Of a DNA stretch of 64,000 bases, positions 45,352-56,140 are shown one piece after another. Position 1 is the first letter of the stretch. Each line of letters opens with the position of its first letter. The translations under genes and the position numbers were made by a program. Origin of the DNA: Capra hircus (Eukaryota > Chordata > Mammalia > Artiodactyla > Bovidae); assembly GCF_001704415.2 (NCBI RefSeq), contig NC_030821.1:40283210-40347209 (forward strand). The letters run 5' to 3'. Under the pieces are notes generated by a model. That model did not search any database and was not told where the DNA came from. It saw nothing but the letters and a program-made list of their open reading frames with translations.

Positions 45352-47112
45352 CCAGGTGCTCTTTTGTTTGTTTGTTTTTTAATTGGAGGACAATTGCTTT
45401 GTATCATTGTGTTGGTTTCTGCCATACATCAACATGAATCAGCCGCAAGTATGTCCCCTCCCTCTAGAACACCCCTCCCATCTCCCACCTCCATCTCACC
45501 CCTCAGTGTTGCCACAGAGCACTGAGTTGAGCTCTTTGTGTCACACAGCAAATTCCCACTTGCTCTCCATTTGGCAAATGGTAATATATATGTTTCCATA
45601 CTATTCTTTCAATTCTTCCCCCACCCCACCATGCCCACAAATCTGTTCTCTATGTCTGTGTCTCCATTGCTGCCCTGAAAATGGGTTCATCAGTACCATC
45701 TTTCTAGATTCTATACACATATGTTAATATACAATATTTGTCTTTCTGTTTCCAACTTACTTTACTCTGTATGATAGGTTCTAGTTTCATCGACCTCATT
45801 AGGACTGACTTGAATGCATATTTTTTTTATAGCTGAGTAATATCCCATTGTATATATGTACCACAATTTCTGTATCCATTCATCTGTTGATGTACATCTA
45901 GGTTGCTTCTGTGTCCTAGCTGTTGTAGAAAGTGCTATAATGAACACTGGGGTACACTTTTTGACATACATCACAGCAAGATCGTCTTTGACCCACTTCC
46001 TACAGTAATAGAAATAAAAACAAAGGTAAGCAAATGGGGCTTAATTAAACTTAAAAGCTTTGCACAGCAAATGAAACAATAGACAAGATTAAAAGACAAC
46101 CCTTAGGATGGAAGAAAATAATTGCAAATGAAACAAATGACAAAGGATTAATTTCCAAAATATACAATCAACTCATAAAGCTCAATACCAGGAAAACAAA
46201 CAACCCAAAATCAAAACATGGGTGGAAGACATAAATAGACATTTCTCCAAAGAAGATATACAGATGGCCAACAAACACGTGGAAAGATGCTCAGTATCAC
46301 TCATTATTAGAGAAATGCAAATCGAAAGTACAGTAAGGTGTCACCTTACACCAGTCAGAATGGCCGTCATTAGAAAACCTACAAACAATAAATGCTGGAG
46401 ACAATGTGAAGAAAGGGAAACTCTCTTTCACTTTTGGTGAGACTGTAAATTGATACAGTCACTCTGGAGAACAGTATGGAGATTCCTTAAAAAACTGGAA
46501 ATAGAACTATCATATGACCAACCTAGATAGCATATTGAAAAGCAGAGACATTACTTTGCCAACAAAGGCCTGTCTAGTCAAGGCTCTGGTTTTTCCTGTG
46601 GTCATGTATGGATGTGAGAGTTGGACTATGAAGAAGGCTGAGCGCCGAAGAATTGATGCTTTTGAACTGTGGTGTTGGAGAAGACTCTTGAGAATCCCTT
46701 GGACTGCAAGGAGATCCAACCAGTCCATTCTGAAGGAGATCAGCCCTGGGATTTCTTTGGAAGGAATGATGCTAAAGCTGAAACTCCATTACTTTGGCCA
46801 CCTCATGCGAAGAGTTGACTCATTGGAAAAGACTCTGATGCTGAGAGGGATTGGGGGCAGGAGGAGAAGGGGACGACCGAGGATGAGATGGCTGGATGGC
46901 ATCACTGACTCGATGGACGTGAGTTTGAGTGAACTCCGGGAGTTGATGATGGACAGGGAGGCCTGGCGTGCTGCAATTCATGGGGTCGCAAAGAGTTGGA
47001 CACGACTGAGTGACTGAATTGAACTGAACTGATGACCCAACAACCCCACTACTGGGCATATACCCTGAGAAAACCATAATTGAAAGAGACATATGTATGC
47101 CAGGTTCTTTTT
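45352..47112 (-). mobile_element. L1 LINE with 5' inversion (twin priming) and 13-14 bp TSD
   Basis: 45,366-45,961 is the antisense 3' end of a bovine-type L1 (poly-T, 3'UTR, end of ORF2 up to 'aacactggggtacac'). At about 45,962 orientation flips: 45,962-47,099 (minus the BovB inside) is the preceding part of ORF2 in sense orientation, ending 'gagacatatgtatgc'. The two parts are adjacent in the L1 consensus. CCAGGTGCTCTTTT (45,352-45,365) and CCAGGTTCTTTTT (47,100-47,112) bracket the whole, so it is one insertion made by twin priming. ORF2 is broken. Confidence 0.9.
46514..47037 (+). mobile_element. BovB LINE fragment inside the inverted L1
   Basis: L1 breaks off at 'ctatcatatgacc' and resumes at 47,033 'tgacccaacaacccc'; between lie ~520 bp of BovB 3' end with a (TGAAC) tail. 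ATGACC at 46,514-46,519 and 47,032-47,037 is the minimal TSD, and the same six bases belong to the BovB consensus, which implies microhomology at the 5' join. A 167-codon plus frame (46,514-47,017) is the RT protein C-terminus with no start or catalytic core. Confidence 0.93.
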
Positions 47113-48684
47113 ATTCATAGAAGTCAGTAAGTGTTGAGGGTGCTAGGAGAAAACCAAAAATTAAAGTTATCAAATGGCAGGAACTAACTGCTTCAGATAC
47201 TGTACCATGGCAAGAGACATAAGGGTAAACAAAATTACAAAGTGAACTGAGAAATGTCTTACCTCAACCTGTAGGGTTTGCATCTGTGTGCTTGGAACTT
47301 GACATGCAGCAATATGCCAGATAAGTTAATGAGTAATGGCTAAGGTGAGGTGAAATAGATCAATTTTTTAATCTATGACTTTTCATTGCACAATCCTTTT
47401 TGCTTTTGTTTTTGAAGAAAGACAGGTTTCAGATTGTGACTTTGAGGACTGCAATGCTTCCTTTTTGATATCCTGGAATTAGAGGTGGAATAGCGAATGA
47501 TACTGTGAGTTTCCACAATGGACAGACAATTTGAAACCTGAGCCAGAGGCCCTCCATGCCTGAAGCTGTCAGCATTAGAACCACTGCTTTGGGTTAAGGA
47601 GTCCTTCCAGAAAAGACTCATTAACATGCAAACACACTATCTGAAGGAGTAACCCTGTATCCAGTATCTCATTAGCAGGCATTAACAATTTAGTAGAGAT
47701 TAGCTTCTCAGATTTATTATGGAGAGGAGTTGCCAAGGTGATTTGGCCCCCGCATCTGTCACCCACTGACTGCCAGCTCTCCTGACCTCATCACTGCATC
47801 GGGGTCTGCCCTAACTAAGCTAGAAACCTAGTTAACTAGGAAAGAATTGAGCGCTCAGTCCAAGACAATCAATTTTGTTTTATATAATTGATTTATGAGA
47901 AAGGATAGGAGGAGGATTTCTATAATAACAGTAATTTTATGTGTGTTGAGGGGAATAGCTGACCAGCTTAAGGTGATTAAATATGTTCTACAGAATTCTA
48001 AAATTTTAATGACAAACATCTGCCTTTTCAATGAGGTCAGAAAGTATATCATGTAAATTATACACAAATGTAGTTCAGGGATAGCAAATCTATAGTAACA
48101 GAAATAGAACTATTTTCGGGTAATTATAGGTAGGCTTAATTTTCTGCATTAATATGAAAGCACTGATATAGGAGTATTAGAAAATGATCGTTGTCTGAAG
48201 ATTGGTATTTGATATTGAATATCTATAGCAGAAATAGGGAAATAAGAGAAGGGAAATGGTTATAAACAGAACAGAAACTGTTTCTTTAGACATTGCTAAA
48301 AATTCACCTTGTTTTTACTGGTAAGGAGTTGCCAGATAATATCATATCTATATAATACATGTAGTATTCTGTAATTGGAACTCTAGATTTAATCGTAAAA
48401 TGTATATATTTACTTAAGTGAAATGCTTGGTAAATGGCATATGATATATTCAAATGGGATTTGATATATTCAAATGGTATATTATATATTAGTTACACTT
48501 GGTGTAACTAATTCTCAAATAAACTCTTTTTTTAATTTTTAATTATCTTGTGAAGTCATGAAATAAAATAATCAGGCCAATGATATTTAAATTTCTTAAC
48601 CTCAAGTTTTTAAAGAATCTGACAAAACTAAAACCAAAATCTCTCCTGGAGAAAAGTACTCTTTGAAAAAAACTTTTCCATTGT
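47113..48684. other. Repeat-free DNA, no gene seen
   Basis: About 1.6 kb without a recognised repeat. Contains a perfect inverted repeat 'tagttacac ttg gtgtaacta' (about 48,489-48,509) and a short tandem 'gatatattcaaatgg' pair just before it. 47,390-47,830 is less AT-rich than its surroundings and could be conserved non-coding DNA. Confidence 0.5.
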
Positions 48685-48933
48685 AATAAATGGATTCTGT
48701 GTGTGTGCTCAGTCCCTTCAGTCGTGTCCAACTCTTTGTGACCCTATAGACTGAAACCCAGTAGGCTCTTCTGTCCATGGGATTCTCCAGACAAGAATCC
48801 TGGAGTGGGTTGCCATGCTCTCCTCCAGGGGATCTTCCGTCCCCAGGGATTTAACCCACATCTCTTGAAGATCTTCTGCACTGCAGGCAGATTCTTTACT
48901 ACTGAGCCACTGGGAAGCCTCAATAAATAGATT
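48685..48933 (-). mobile_element. Bov-tA SINE, long-head subtype, with 12-bp TSD
   Basis: AATAAATGGATT (48,685-48,696) and AATAAATAGATT (48,922-48,933), one mismatch, flank a reverse copy starting 'gtgtgtgctcagtcccttcag' and ending 'gagccactgggaagcctc'. Confidence 0.93.
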
Positions 48934-49423
48934 ATTGAATAGTTTTTATAAATAATTGTCTCTATTTTTCAAATCAAATTTAAGCTAATAAAAAGTGGAA
49001 ATTTAATTAAAAAGCAAATTTCAGTGAAATGCGCTTGGTCATCAGGCAAGTTGATATCCATTTATTCAGCAGATATTGAAGGAGTGTCTAATTTGTGCCA
49101 CTGTTTTAGACACAAGAGATACAGGAGTGAACAAATAGGTCTCTTTTTCATGAAGCTTACTTTCCAGTAGAAGGAAATGACCATAAATGCATAAATATAG
49201 CCTGCTAGTTGGTAGAAAGGACCATGAAGGAGCAGCATAGTGATGCAAGGGTTGGGTCAACTATACAGGGTGTTTAGGGAACATTTGAGTAGAGATTTGA
49301 AAGAAGTGTGAGAACAAGCCATATGAATACATTTGAAAAAGAGGCTTGGCATATGTAGGTGGTTGGGCTTATACTACCTGTGTTTCAGAGACTGGGAGGA
49401 TAGTTTGTCTGAGTGAAATGAGC

Positions 49424-49560
49424 TGGTTATGGCATCACTGACTCAATAGACATAAATTTAAGCAAGCTCTGGGAGTTGGCAGAGGACAGGGAAGCCTGGT
49501 GTGCTGCAGCCCATGGGGTAGCAAAGAGTTGGGCATGACTGAGGGACTGAACAACAACAA
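49424..49560 (+). mobile_element. BovB LINE 3' fragment, AAC-tail class
   Basis: 'ggttatggcatcactgactc' to 'gactgaacaacaacaaa', ~137 bp, inside the L2. Confidence 0.88.
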
Positions 49561-49802
49561 AATCAAAAGGGAAATTGCTAAGAAGATGGGATTAGAAAGT
49601 TAAGTGAATAAAAAAATAATTTAGGGCCTTTAAGGCAGTGGTCACAAGAGAACTTTAGAGGATTAAGGGTCTACTTTTGAGCAAACTAAATTTGTGATAC
49701 CTTTCAGATCTTAGTGACTATGTGAAGTAGACAACTGGATATACTCATCTGAAATTTAGTAGCAAGAGACAACATGGCTACAGATGAAAATTTGTAAATC
49801 AT

Positions 49803-49949
49803 CATGGTATGTAAATAGAGAAAGAAATGGCAACCCACTCCAGTAGTCCTGCCTGGAGAGTCCCATGAACAGAGGAGCCTGGTGGGCTACTGTTCATGGG
49901 GTCGCAAACAGTTGGACATGACTGAGTGATTAAGCACATGGTATATAAA
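49803..49949 (+). mobile_element. 5'-truncated Bov-tA SINE with 13-bp TSD
   Basis: CATGGTATGTAAA (49,803-49,815) and CATGGTATATAAA (49,937-49,949), one mismatch, flank the 3' ~120 bp of Bov-tA ('agagaaagaaatggcaaccc' to 'gactgagtgattaagca'). Inserted in the L2. Confidence 0.93.
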
Positions 49950-50122
49950 GTCTTTAGAGTTAAAGGTGAAATCACTTTATAAGTAGGTGTAGGCAGAGAA
50001 TAGATGATGTTGAAGGACTGAACCACAAGACACTCCAATATCTAGAGGATTCACCAGAGGACATAAGAAGAGAGAAGAGAAGTAAGAATTAACAGGAACC
50101 CATGAGCCAAGTGGTAGGTGTT

Positions 50123-50374
50123 AGAAGGAAGAGAAAGTGAGAGAAAGTGAAAGCGAAGTCGCTCAGTCATGTCTGACTCTTTGAGACCCTGTGGACTGTA
50201 GCCCTCAAGGCTCCTCTGTCCATGGGATTCTCCAGGCAAGAATACTGGAGTGGGTTGCCATTTCCTTCTCCAGGGGATCTTCCCAACCCAGGGATCGCAC
50301 CCAGGTCTCCTTCATTGCAGGCAGATGCTTTATCCTCTGAGCCACCAGGGAAGCCCCAGAAGGGAGAGAAGTGA
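50123..50374 (-). mobile_element. Bov-tA SINE with ~17-bp TSD
   Basis: AGAAGGAAGAGAAAGTGA (50,123-50,140) and AGAAGGGAGAGAAGTGA (50,358-50,374) flank a full-length reverse copy close to consensus. Inserted in the L2. Confidence 0.93.
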
Positions 50375-51335
50375 CTATTACTCCTACTATTGGATTAAGA
50401 TGAGAACTAATAATTTAATACAGGGCTTGGAAACATAGATATCACTAATAACCGTGAGAATAAAATAGTTTCTATATAGTGGAGAGGACAAAAACAGTTA
50501 AGTGGGAGAAACAGGTAAGTGGGAAAAAGAGCTACCTTTTTTTGAATAGTTTGCTATAAAGAGGAGCAGAGCGATGGGGCAATGATTAGAACTGATATGG
50601 GAACAAAGAAAGAATTCTTTTCCCTTTCAGACGGAAGCTATTAGATCTTTGTATGCTAATAAGAACCTCTGGTAGAGAACAACTAATGGAAGATTCAGGG
50701 AAGAGGAGATACAGTAGAAGAAAAATCCCTGATTAAGCAAGCGATGAGAGATCCAGTGCAAAAGAGAGGGTTTTGCCTTAGAACAGAAGACATACATGGC
50801 TTATGCTAAAGTAGGAGGGAAGGCAAAACATGAAGTTTCAGGTAGACCCAGGTAGGGAGGCAGACTGGATGTTTTGAGTTCATAGATGTTCTATTCTGAT
50901 CCCTCCTGTGGTCTCAGTGAAACAAGAAGCAGCTGAGAATTTAGAGAGAGGAAGACATGTTATAGACCTAGACAGAGGAGTTACAAAATTGTTGTCTAGC
51001 ACAGAAGAAAAGAGAATTGAGTAAACAGTCAGTTTTCTAATAAGTACTAAGAGTTCACATGGGATAAATGAATGTGAATTTAAATGAGACCAATTAGCAA
51101 GGTTGCTGGTTTTTTTTTTTCCCCCTCTAGTCATGTTTACGTGTTTGGCATAGATGCTGGATTGGCATCAAGTTGCATTTCACTGGGGCTGGCGTTTTGC
51201 ACAGCCAATACCAACTGAGAGTGAGGGCCAAGGGACTTCAGAGAGTCTACATGGAAGTGTGATTCTAACGGCGGACCATGTGTTCTAACCATGGAGAGCA
51301 GAGAACTTAGGAATTAGGTCTTGAGCGCTACACTT

Positions 51336-51859
51336 GTTTTATTTGTTTATTTTTCTGTACTTGATTTTAACTGTATGTTGGATCACAAGACCAGAAAATG
51401 TGGACTGATCGTGGGATTGTAAGAACAAACATAGTTAGGACCTCCACAGTTCGCTCTGTTACACAGGAATTCTCCGTGTTTCTTTCTGCTAAATTCCTGA
51501 CTGCAATTTCTTGACCTTTACGTCAATGACATTATCTGAGGTGAGGTATGCATTTTTGATAAAGTCTGTTAGAAATGCATTTTGCAAGACTACTTTTAAT
51601 CTTAAAAGGTGTTAGAATAGAAATAAGTATAATAGAGCTTTCAATGTTTTCAAGTACTCTGCTTATCTCTAAAGAGACATTTGTCCACTGTTACACCTGG
51701 CTCTAATCTCCAGGTGTTCTTCCTCTGGCACTGAAAATAAGAGTAAAATGTAAAAGCTTAACAAATATATTATCTTCAAAGAGATATATAACATGTTTTC
51801 TTTCTAATATGGGTCAAATCTCTCTATTGACACCATTTTCATTTTTTCTCAATATAGCA
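51336..51859. other. Non-repetitive DNA, no gene seen
   Basis: No recognised element or coding signal. Confidence 0.45.
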
Positions 51860-51944
51860 AGTTTATTATTCGCCTTTCGGGTCTCCAGCATTGCAGGCAG
51901 ATTCTTTACTTTCTGAGCCACCAAAGAAGCCAGTTTATTATTCG
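51860..51944 (-). mobile_element. 59-bp Bov-tA head with perfect 13-bp TSD
   Basis: AGTTTATTATTCG at 51,860-51,872 and 51,932-51,944 flanks only 59 bp, which read in reverse as the Bov-tA 5' head ('ggcttctttggtggctcag ... gctggagacccgaaagg'). The rest of the SINE, including the 3' end normally used for priming, is absent. Confidence 0.9.
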
Positions 51945-52225
51945 TTTTCTCTTCATTGTGTGTATATGAGGCATGTTTGCCCCCTGGTGGATGATTCTGG
52001 AACTGTTATTGTGAATTTTTTCTTGTTTTTATTAGAGAATAAAGACTGAAAGAGTAAATATTGTGGTCAATGGGAATTATTTTTGAAGAAATGTTGAGGT
52101 TGACCAAAAGAGGTTGAAACCACTAGATGTTTAACCTTATTTCATTAGTTTGAAAACTTGGGGTTATGTTAAGAACCGCACTGTAACTGAATCTGGAAGA
52201 TGATAGTAAAAAATGTTTAAAATTT

Positions 52226-52505
52226 GAGAACACAGCAGTGGCAACCCACTTCAGTACTCTTGCCTGGAAAACCCCATGGGCAGAGGAGCCTGGTAGGCTG
52301 CGGTCCATGGGGTCGTGAAGAGTCGGACACGACTGGGCGACTTCACTTTCGCTTTTCACTTTCCTGCATTGGAGAAGGAAATGGCAACCCAGTCCAGTAT
52401 TCTTGCCTGGAGAATCCCAGGGACGGGGGAGCCTGGTGGACTGCCGGCTATGGGGTCGCAGAGTTGGACACGACTGAAGCAACTTAGCAGCAGCAGCAGC
52501 AGCAG
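52226..52505 (+). mobile_element. Bov-A2 dimeric SINE with (CAG)6 tail
   Basis: Two Bov-A monomers in tandem joined by 'gacttcactttcgcttttcactttc', then 'gaagcaacttag' and (CAG)6 at 52,488-52,505. CpGs are largely intact ('gtcggacacgactgggcgac'), indicating a young copy. Bov-A2 with an AGC tract is a known source of bovid microsatellites. Confidence 0.95.
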
Positions 52506-52789
52506 AATTGTGAAGAAAGCTAGTGTCATTCTTAGTTAAATATTGAAGAAACTTAATGTTTTTAATTTAACTCAGTAAGATGAGATGCCTTTTCTTAAAT
52601 TAGTTTAAGATTATATACATGTAAATAAAGGAAAGTCTGCCATTGATTAATCTTCACTTTCTATGTACAGAATTATACAATTTATAAAAAAAGTCCATTC
52701 TTAGGACAGTGTGAACATGGAGTCTGATTTTCCCTAAAGTGTTTTCTTTAACATACTAGGAAAAAATAACTTCAATGTGCTGAACTTGA

Positions 52790-53060
52790 CATTTATGACT
52801 TACATGATTGGCACTGTTTTAGTTTCAAGGAATAAGACCAGTTTCTTTCCTCAAAAGAGCTGCAAGCTGGTTGAGAGACAAAGACTGAAATTAAATCCCA
52901 CTGCAGAAGTTAGCACTTGATGTAAGCTGATGTAAGTGGAAGCAACATATTTTAAGTTCATTCTAGAGGAGTACTTCAGAATAACTTCATAGATGGGAAG
53001 ACCTGAGCTATCCTGGGAGATCTTTAAATAGATGAGGAGTGGAGCCAGAGGGCAGGCAAA
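52790..53060 (-). mobile_element. Possible L2 LINE 3' remnant
   Basis: 'tggcactgttttagtttcaagg', 'tctttcctcaaaagagctgcaagctgg' and 'gaagacctgagctatcctggg' follow antisense L2 order. Diverged. Confidence 0.5.
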
Positions 53061-53771
53061 GGCCGTGAAGCTTTAGAAAGCAAGTGTACCCAAGCCATGA
53101 TCTTGTGCCTTACTCACTATTCTTACGGGCCTAATAAGAACACCTGCTGGTAGCTTCATCAACATCATCATCAGCAGCACATCATGTTAATAATGAATGG
53201 ATATTTTTCCAGACAGTCAAATAAACTTTTTGTATGTAGCACCTAGATGTTTTCTATCGTCTGCCTTATGAGTTCAATGTTTTTACATGTACAAAAATGA
53301 AGACTTAGAAGGATTAAGTAATTTGTTCAAATCTAGGTGTGTGCACTTGCAACTCCATACTCTGTCCCTCTGTGCTTAACCGGTTAGATGATTTGCTCGT
53401 GTTAAGGGCTCAAATATTGGTTGATAAGCATAATAATCTCGTATAGGGTAAAGTGAAATAATCTACTTTGAGTTTATGACGCAGTTTGGTGAATGTACTT
53501 AAGTGCCAATAGATGAATAAGACTGAGAAACACAAAAATAGAAAGTGAAAATTTGTATATATATATATATATATATATATGTCTTTTGAGAACAAAGAAT
53601 TCTTTTGAATGTCTAATTTCTTAGTAAATATCAGGATATCTCACACACATCATTAGGCAGCATCAATGAAGCTTCACCTGCACCCTGCAACAGGGCACTA
53701 TTATAGTTGCCCAGAAAGAAAACTCACATTTTCTGTACAGTATAGATAAGTGCATACTCTAATCACTGTTT
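53061..53771. other. Non-repetitive DNA with a microsatellite
   Basis: No gene or element recognised apart from the (AT)n tract listed separately. Confidence 0.45.
53556..53580. repeat. (AT)n microsatellite
   Basis: Uninterrupted TA dinucleotides over 25 bp (about 12 units), the purest dinucleotide tract in the window and probably polymorphic. Confidence 0.95.
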
Positions 53772-53927
53772 AAGAATGAGTAATTTGGGGACTTCTCTAT
53801 GGGTCCAGTGGTTAGGACTCCATACTTCCACTGCAAAGGGCATGGGTTTGATCACTGACTAGGGAACTTGGATCCCGCATGCTGCATGGCACAGCCAAAA
53901 GAAAGAAAAAAAGAATGAGATAATTTG
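53772..53927 (+). mobile_element. CHR-type SINE with ~15-bp TSD
   Basis: AAGAATGAGTAATTT (53,772-53,786) and AAGAATGAGATAATTT (53,911-53,926), one inserted base, flank 'ggggacttctctatgggtcc ... ggcacagccaaaag' with an A-rich tail. Confidence 0.9.
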
Positions 53928-54588
53928 AGTTTTTAATTTCCCTTATCAATTAGTACATATGAATCATGTTAGGTGAAGAATTTTTGGTTGATTGGACCCT
54001 TTACATTTGAATTCTCTAGAGAGAATAGTAAACAACTCATTTTAGGCTTGAAATACCACATTCAGCAAATGAATAATATTATGCTGAATAAAGTGATCAA
54101 TTCAGTAAGCTGTCTGGAATCTAAAATACATAAGAAGTAACTGAAGGAACTGGGAATAGAAGAGATGATGAAGTGAACATGACCATGGCTATAGACCCTT
54201 ATAGGAGTTGTCCTGCGAAAAAGAAGTTAGACTGTCCTACACTGAAGACTTTAGACCAATTAGACAGACTTAAGCTGATAAAAGCATGAACAGTTTGATA
54301 ACTAGAACCCTTCAACAATAAAGTAAACTGTATTTTAAGAACATGAACTCCCTGTCACTGAAGTGTTGTAACAGAACTTGACGTTAAGAAGTTGGAAATG
54401 TAAGAAAGAAACTTTACAGTGAGAAAATTCTATGATTCTATGAATTTTCAAAGCCTCATAAATATGTGTAGCTCATGCATTTCATTCATTGTGACACTTA
54501 AGTATATGATGCCTTGAAATGGCCATTCAAAGATGTCTGCTGTGCCATACTCCATGGATTTTTTTTTTTTTCTATGAATGTTAAGACT
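53928..54588. other. Non-repetitive DNA, no gene seen
   Basis: No recognised element. Contains a T14 run near 54,558. Confidence 0.45.
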
Positions 54589-54800
54589 TGTTGTTGTTGG
54601 TTTTTGTTGCTAAATTGTGTCTGACCCTTTTGCAACCCCTTGGACTATAGCCCTCCAGACTTCTTTCCATGGAATTTCCCAGGCAAGAATATTAGAGGGT
54701 TGCCATTCCCTTCTCCAGGGGATCTTCCAACCCAGGGATCGAACCAGTGTCCCCTGCTTTGGCAGGTGGATTCTTCACCACTGAGCCACCAGGGAAGCCC
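54589..54800 (-). mobile_element. Bov-tA SINE
   Basis: Full-length reverse copy, from 'ttgttgttggtttttgttgc' to 'gagccaccagggaagccc'. Confidence 0.93.
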
Positions 54801-54954
54801 TACTGTTATGATTGGTCTGGTGTAAATCTTATCCCCGTTGAATTAATATTATTCCAAACAAGCAGCTTTATTTCACAAGAAAACAGAAACAAGGTTCAGA
54901 AATGTTCAAACTAGATTTCTATGTGTTTGCAAATAGTTTACCAAAAAACTTCAA

Positions 54955-55179
54955 ACATTACAGTATAAGTTCCCATGTACCCTTTATTCAACTTCCCCAA
55001 ATGTTAACACTTTTATATTACTATAGTATGATTGTTCAAACCAGAAACTTTACATAGTCACAATGCTACTAACAATTTTATGGAATCACATTCAGAGATT
55101 GCCTGTTGCCTTATAGTCCTGATTAAAATCCAGGATCCCATATTGCATTTGCTTGTCATATCTCCTCTTTCTTCTCTAA
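54955..55179 (-). mobile_element. Ancient L1 3'UTR remnant
   Basis: 'aagttcccatgtaccctttattc', 'caaatgttaacacttttata', 'tgttcaaaccagaaactttac', 'aatccaggatcccatattgca' and 'ttgtcatatctcctc' match antisense L1 3'UTR blocks in order. A BovB begins directly after it. Confidence 0.6.
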
Positions 55180-55573
55180 ATCTAGGTTTGTCATAGATTT
55201 TCTTCCAAGGAGCAAGCGTCTTTTAGTTTCATGGCTGCGGTCATCATTTGCAGTGATTTTGGAGCCCAAGAAAATAAAGTCTGTTACTGTTTCCATTGTT
55301 TCCCCATCTATTTGTCAAAAAGTGATGGGACCAGATACCATGATCTTTGTTTCTTGAATGTTGAGCTTTTTCATTCTTCTCTTTCACCTTCATCAAGAGG
55401 CTTCTTATTTCCTTTTCACTTTCTGCCATAAGGGTGCTATTATCTGCATATCTGACGTTATTGATATTTCTCCCTGCAATCTTGATTCCAGCTTGTGCTT
55501 CATCCAGCCCAGCATTTTGCATGATGCAATCTGCATATAAGTTAAATAAGCAGGGTGACATTATACAGCCTTG
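55180..55573 (-). mobile_element. BovB LINE internal fragment with mutated RT catalytic motif
   Basis: Reverse BovB from 'atctaggtttgtcatag' to 'attatacagccttga'; it lacks both the 5' and 3' ends. The 126-codon minus frame (55,624-55,244) keeps 'GCIMSPCLFNLYAD' and 'VRYADNSTLMAESEKE'. The second aspartate of the YADD motif is replaced by asparagine, which would abolish catalysis. A deletion removes several codons after 'EKNEKA'. Confidence 0.92.
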
Positions 55574-55890
55574 AAAATGATCAACCTGTACACCTCTGAA
55601 AAATAAATTTGACAAAAATTCCAATATTGCTGTACAGTTCTTTTTGCCTTTTGTTTTCCAGTATGCATTAAATGTATGTCTAATTACAGTATATTAAAAT
55701 ATTATTTTCCAAAGTTAATTAGGTTAGTTCTTTCCCACCCCCTTTAGTGTGATTTGGTTTTTTGTAGTAAAATTAATTTCGTTTGATACTGTTTGTGTTC
55801 CTTTTTAGGCTATTTCAAAATTTTGGATGATTTTCATTATTTATTTACTTGGATATTTTAAAAAAATGTTCATTGTTTTAATCATAATTA

Positions 55891-56140
55891 TATAAAAAGG
55901 TGGGACTTCCAAGGTGGTGCTAGCAGTAGAGAACCCACCTGCCAATGCAGGAGACATAAGAGACTTGGGTTTGATTCCTGGGTCCAGGACATTCCCTGGA
56001 GAAGGGAATGGCTAACCTCTTCAGTTTTCTTGCCTAGAGAAATCCATGGACAGAGAAGCCTGGCGGGCTACAGTCCATGGAGTCTCAAATAGTCCAACAT
56101 GACTGCAGCTACTTAGCATGGGCATGGCATACAAAAAGGT
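55891..56140 (+). mobile_element. Bov-tA SINE, long-head subtype, with 11-bp TSD
   Basis: TATAAAAAGGT (55,891-55,901) and TACAAAAAGGT (56,130-56,140), one mismatch, flank a forward copy with the 'gacataagagac' insert and a 'gcagctacttagcatggg' tail. Confidence 0.93.

Larger units (their letters stand above)
49065..51335 (-). mobile_element. Long L2 LINE remnant with decayed RT
   Basis: Left end is the antisense L2 tail ('tatccatttattcagcagatattg', 'ccactgttttagacac', 'gggaacatttgagtagagatttg'). Further right the plus strand is the antisense of L2 RT coding sequence: 'gactgaaccacaagacactccaatatctagagg' (50,022-50,054) is the reverse of the 'GVPQGSVLGP'-type motif region, and 'ggagcagagcgatggggcaatg' and 'tctcagtgaaacaagaagc' follow in order. 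About 2.27 kb including three younger insertions. No open frame remains. Confidence 0.7.

Noticed and set aside
45383..45727. 114-codon plus frame
   Set aside because: Antisense of an L1 3'UTR; proline/serine-rich only because of the C-rich L1 sequence.
46514..47017. 167-codon open frame on the plus strand
   Set aside because: BovB RT C-terminus inside an L1; it has no start context or catalytic core.
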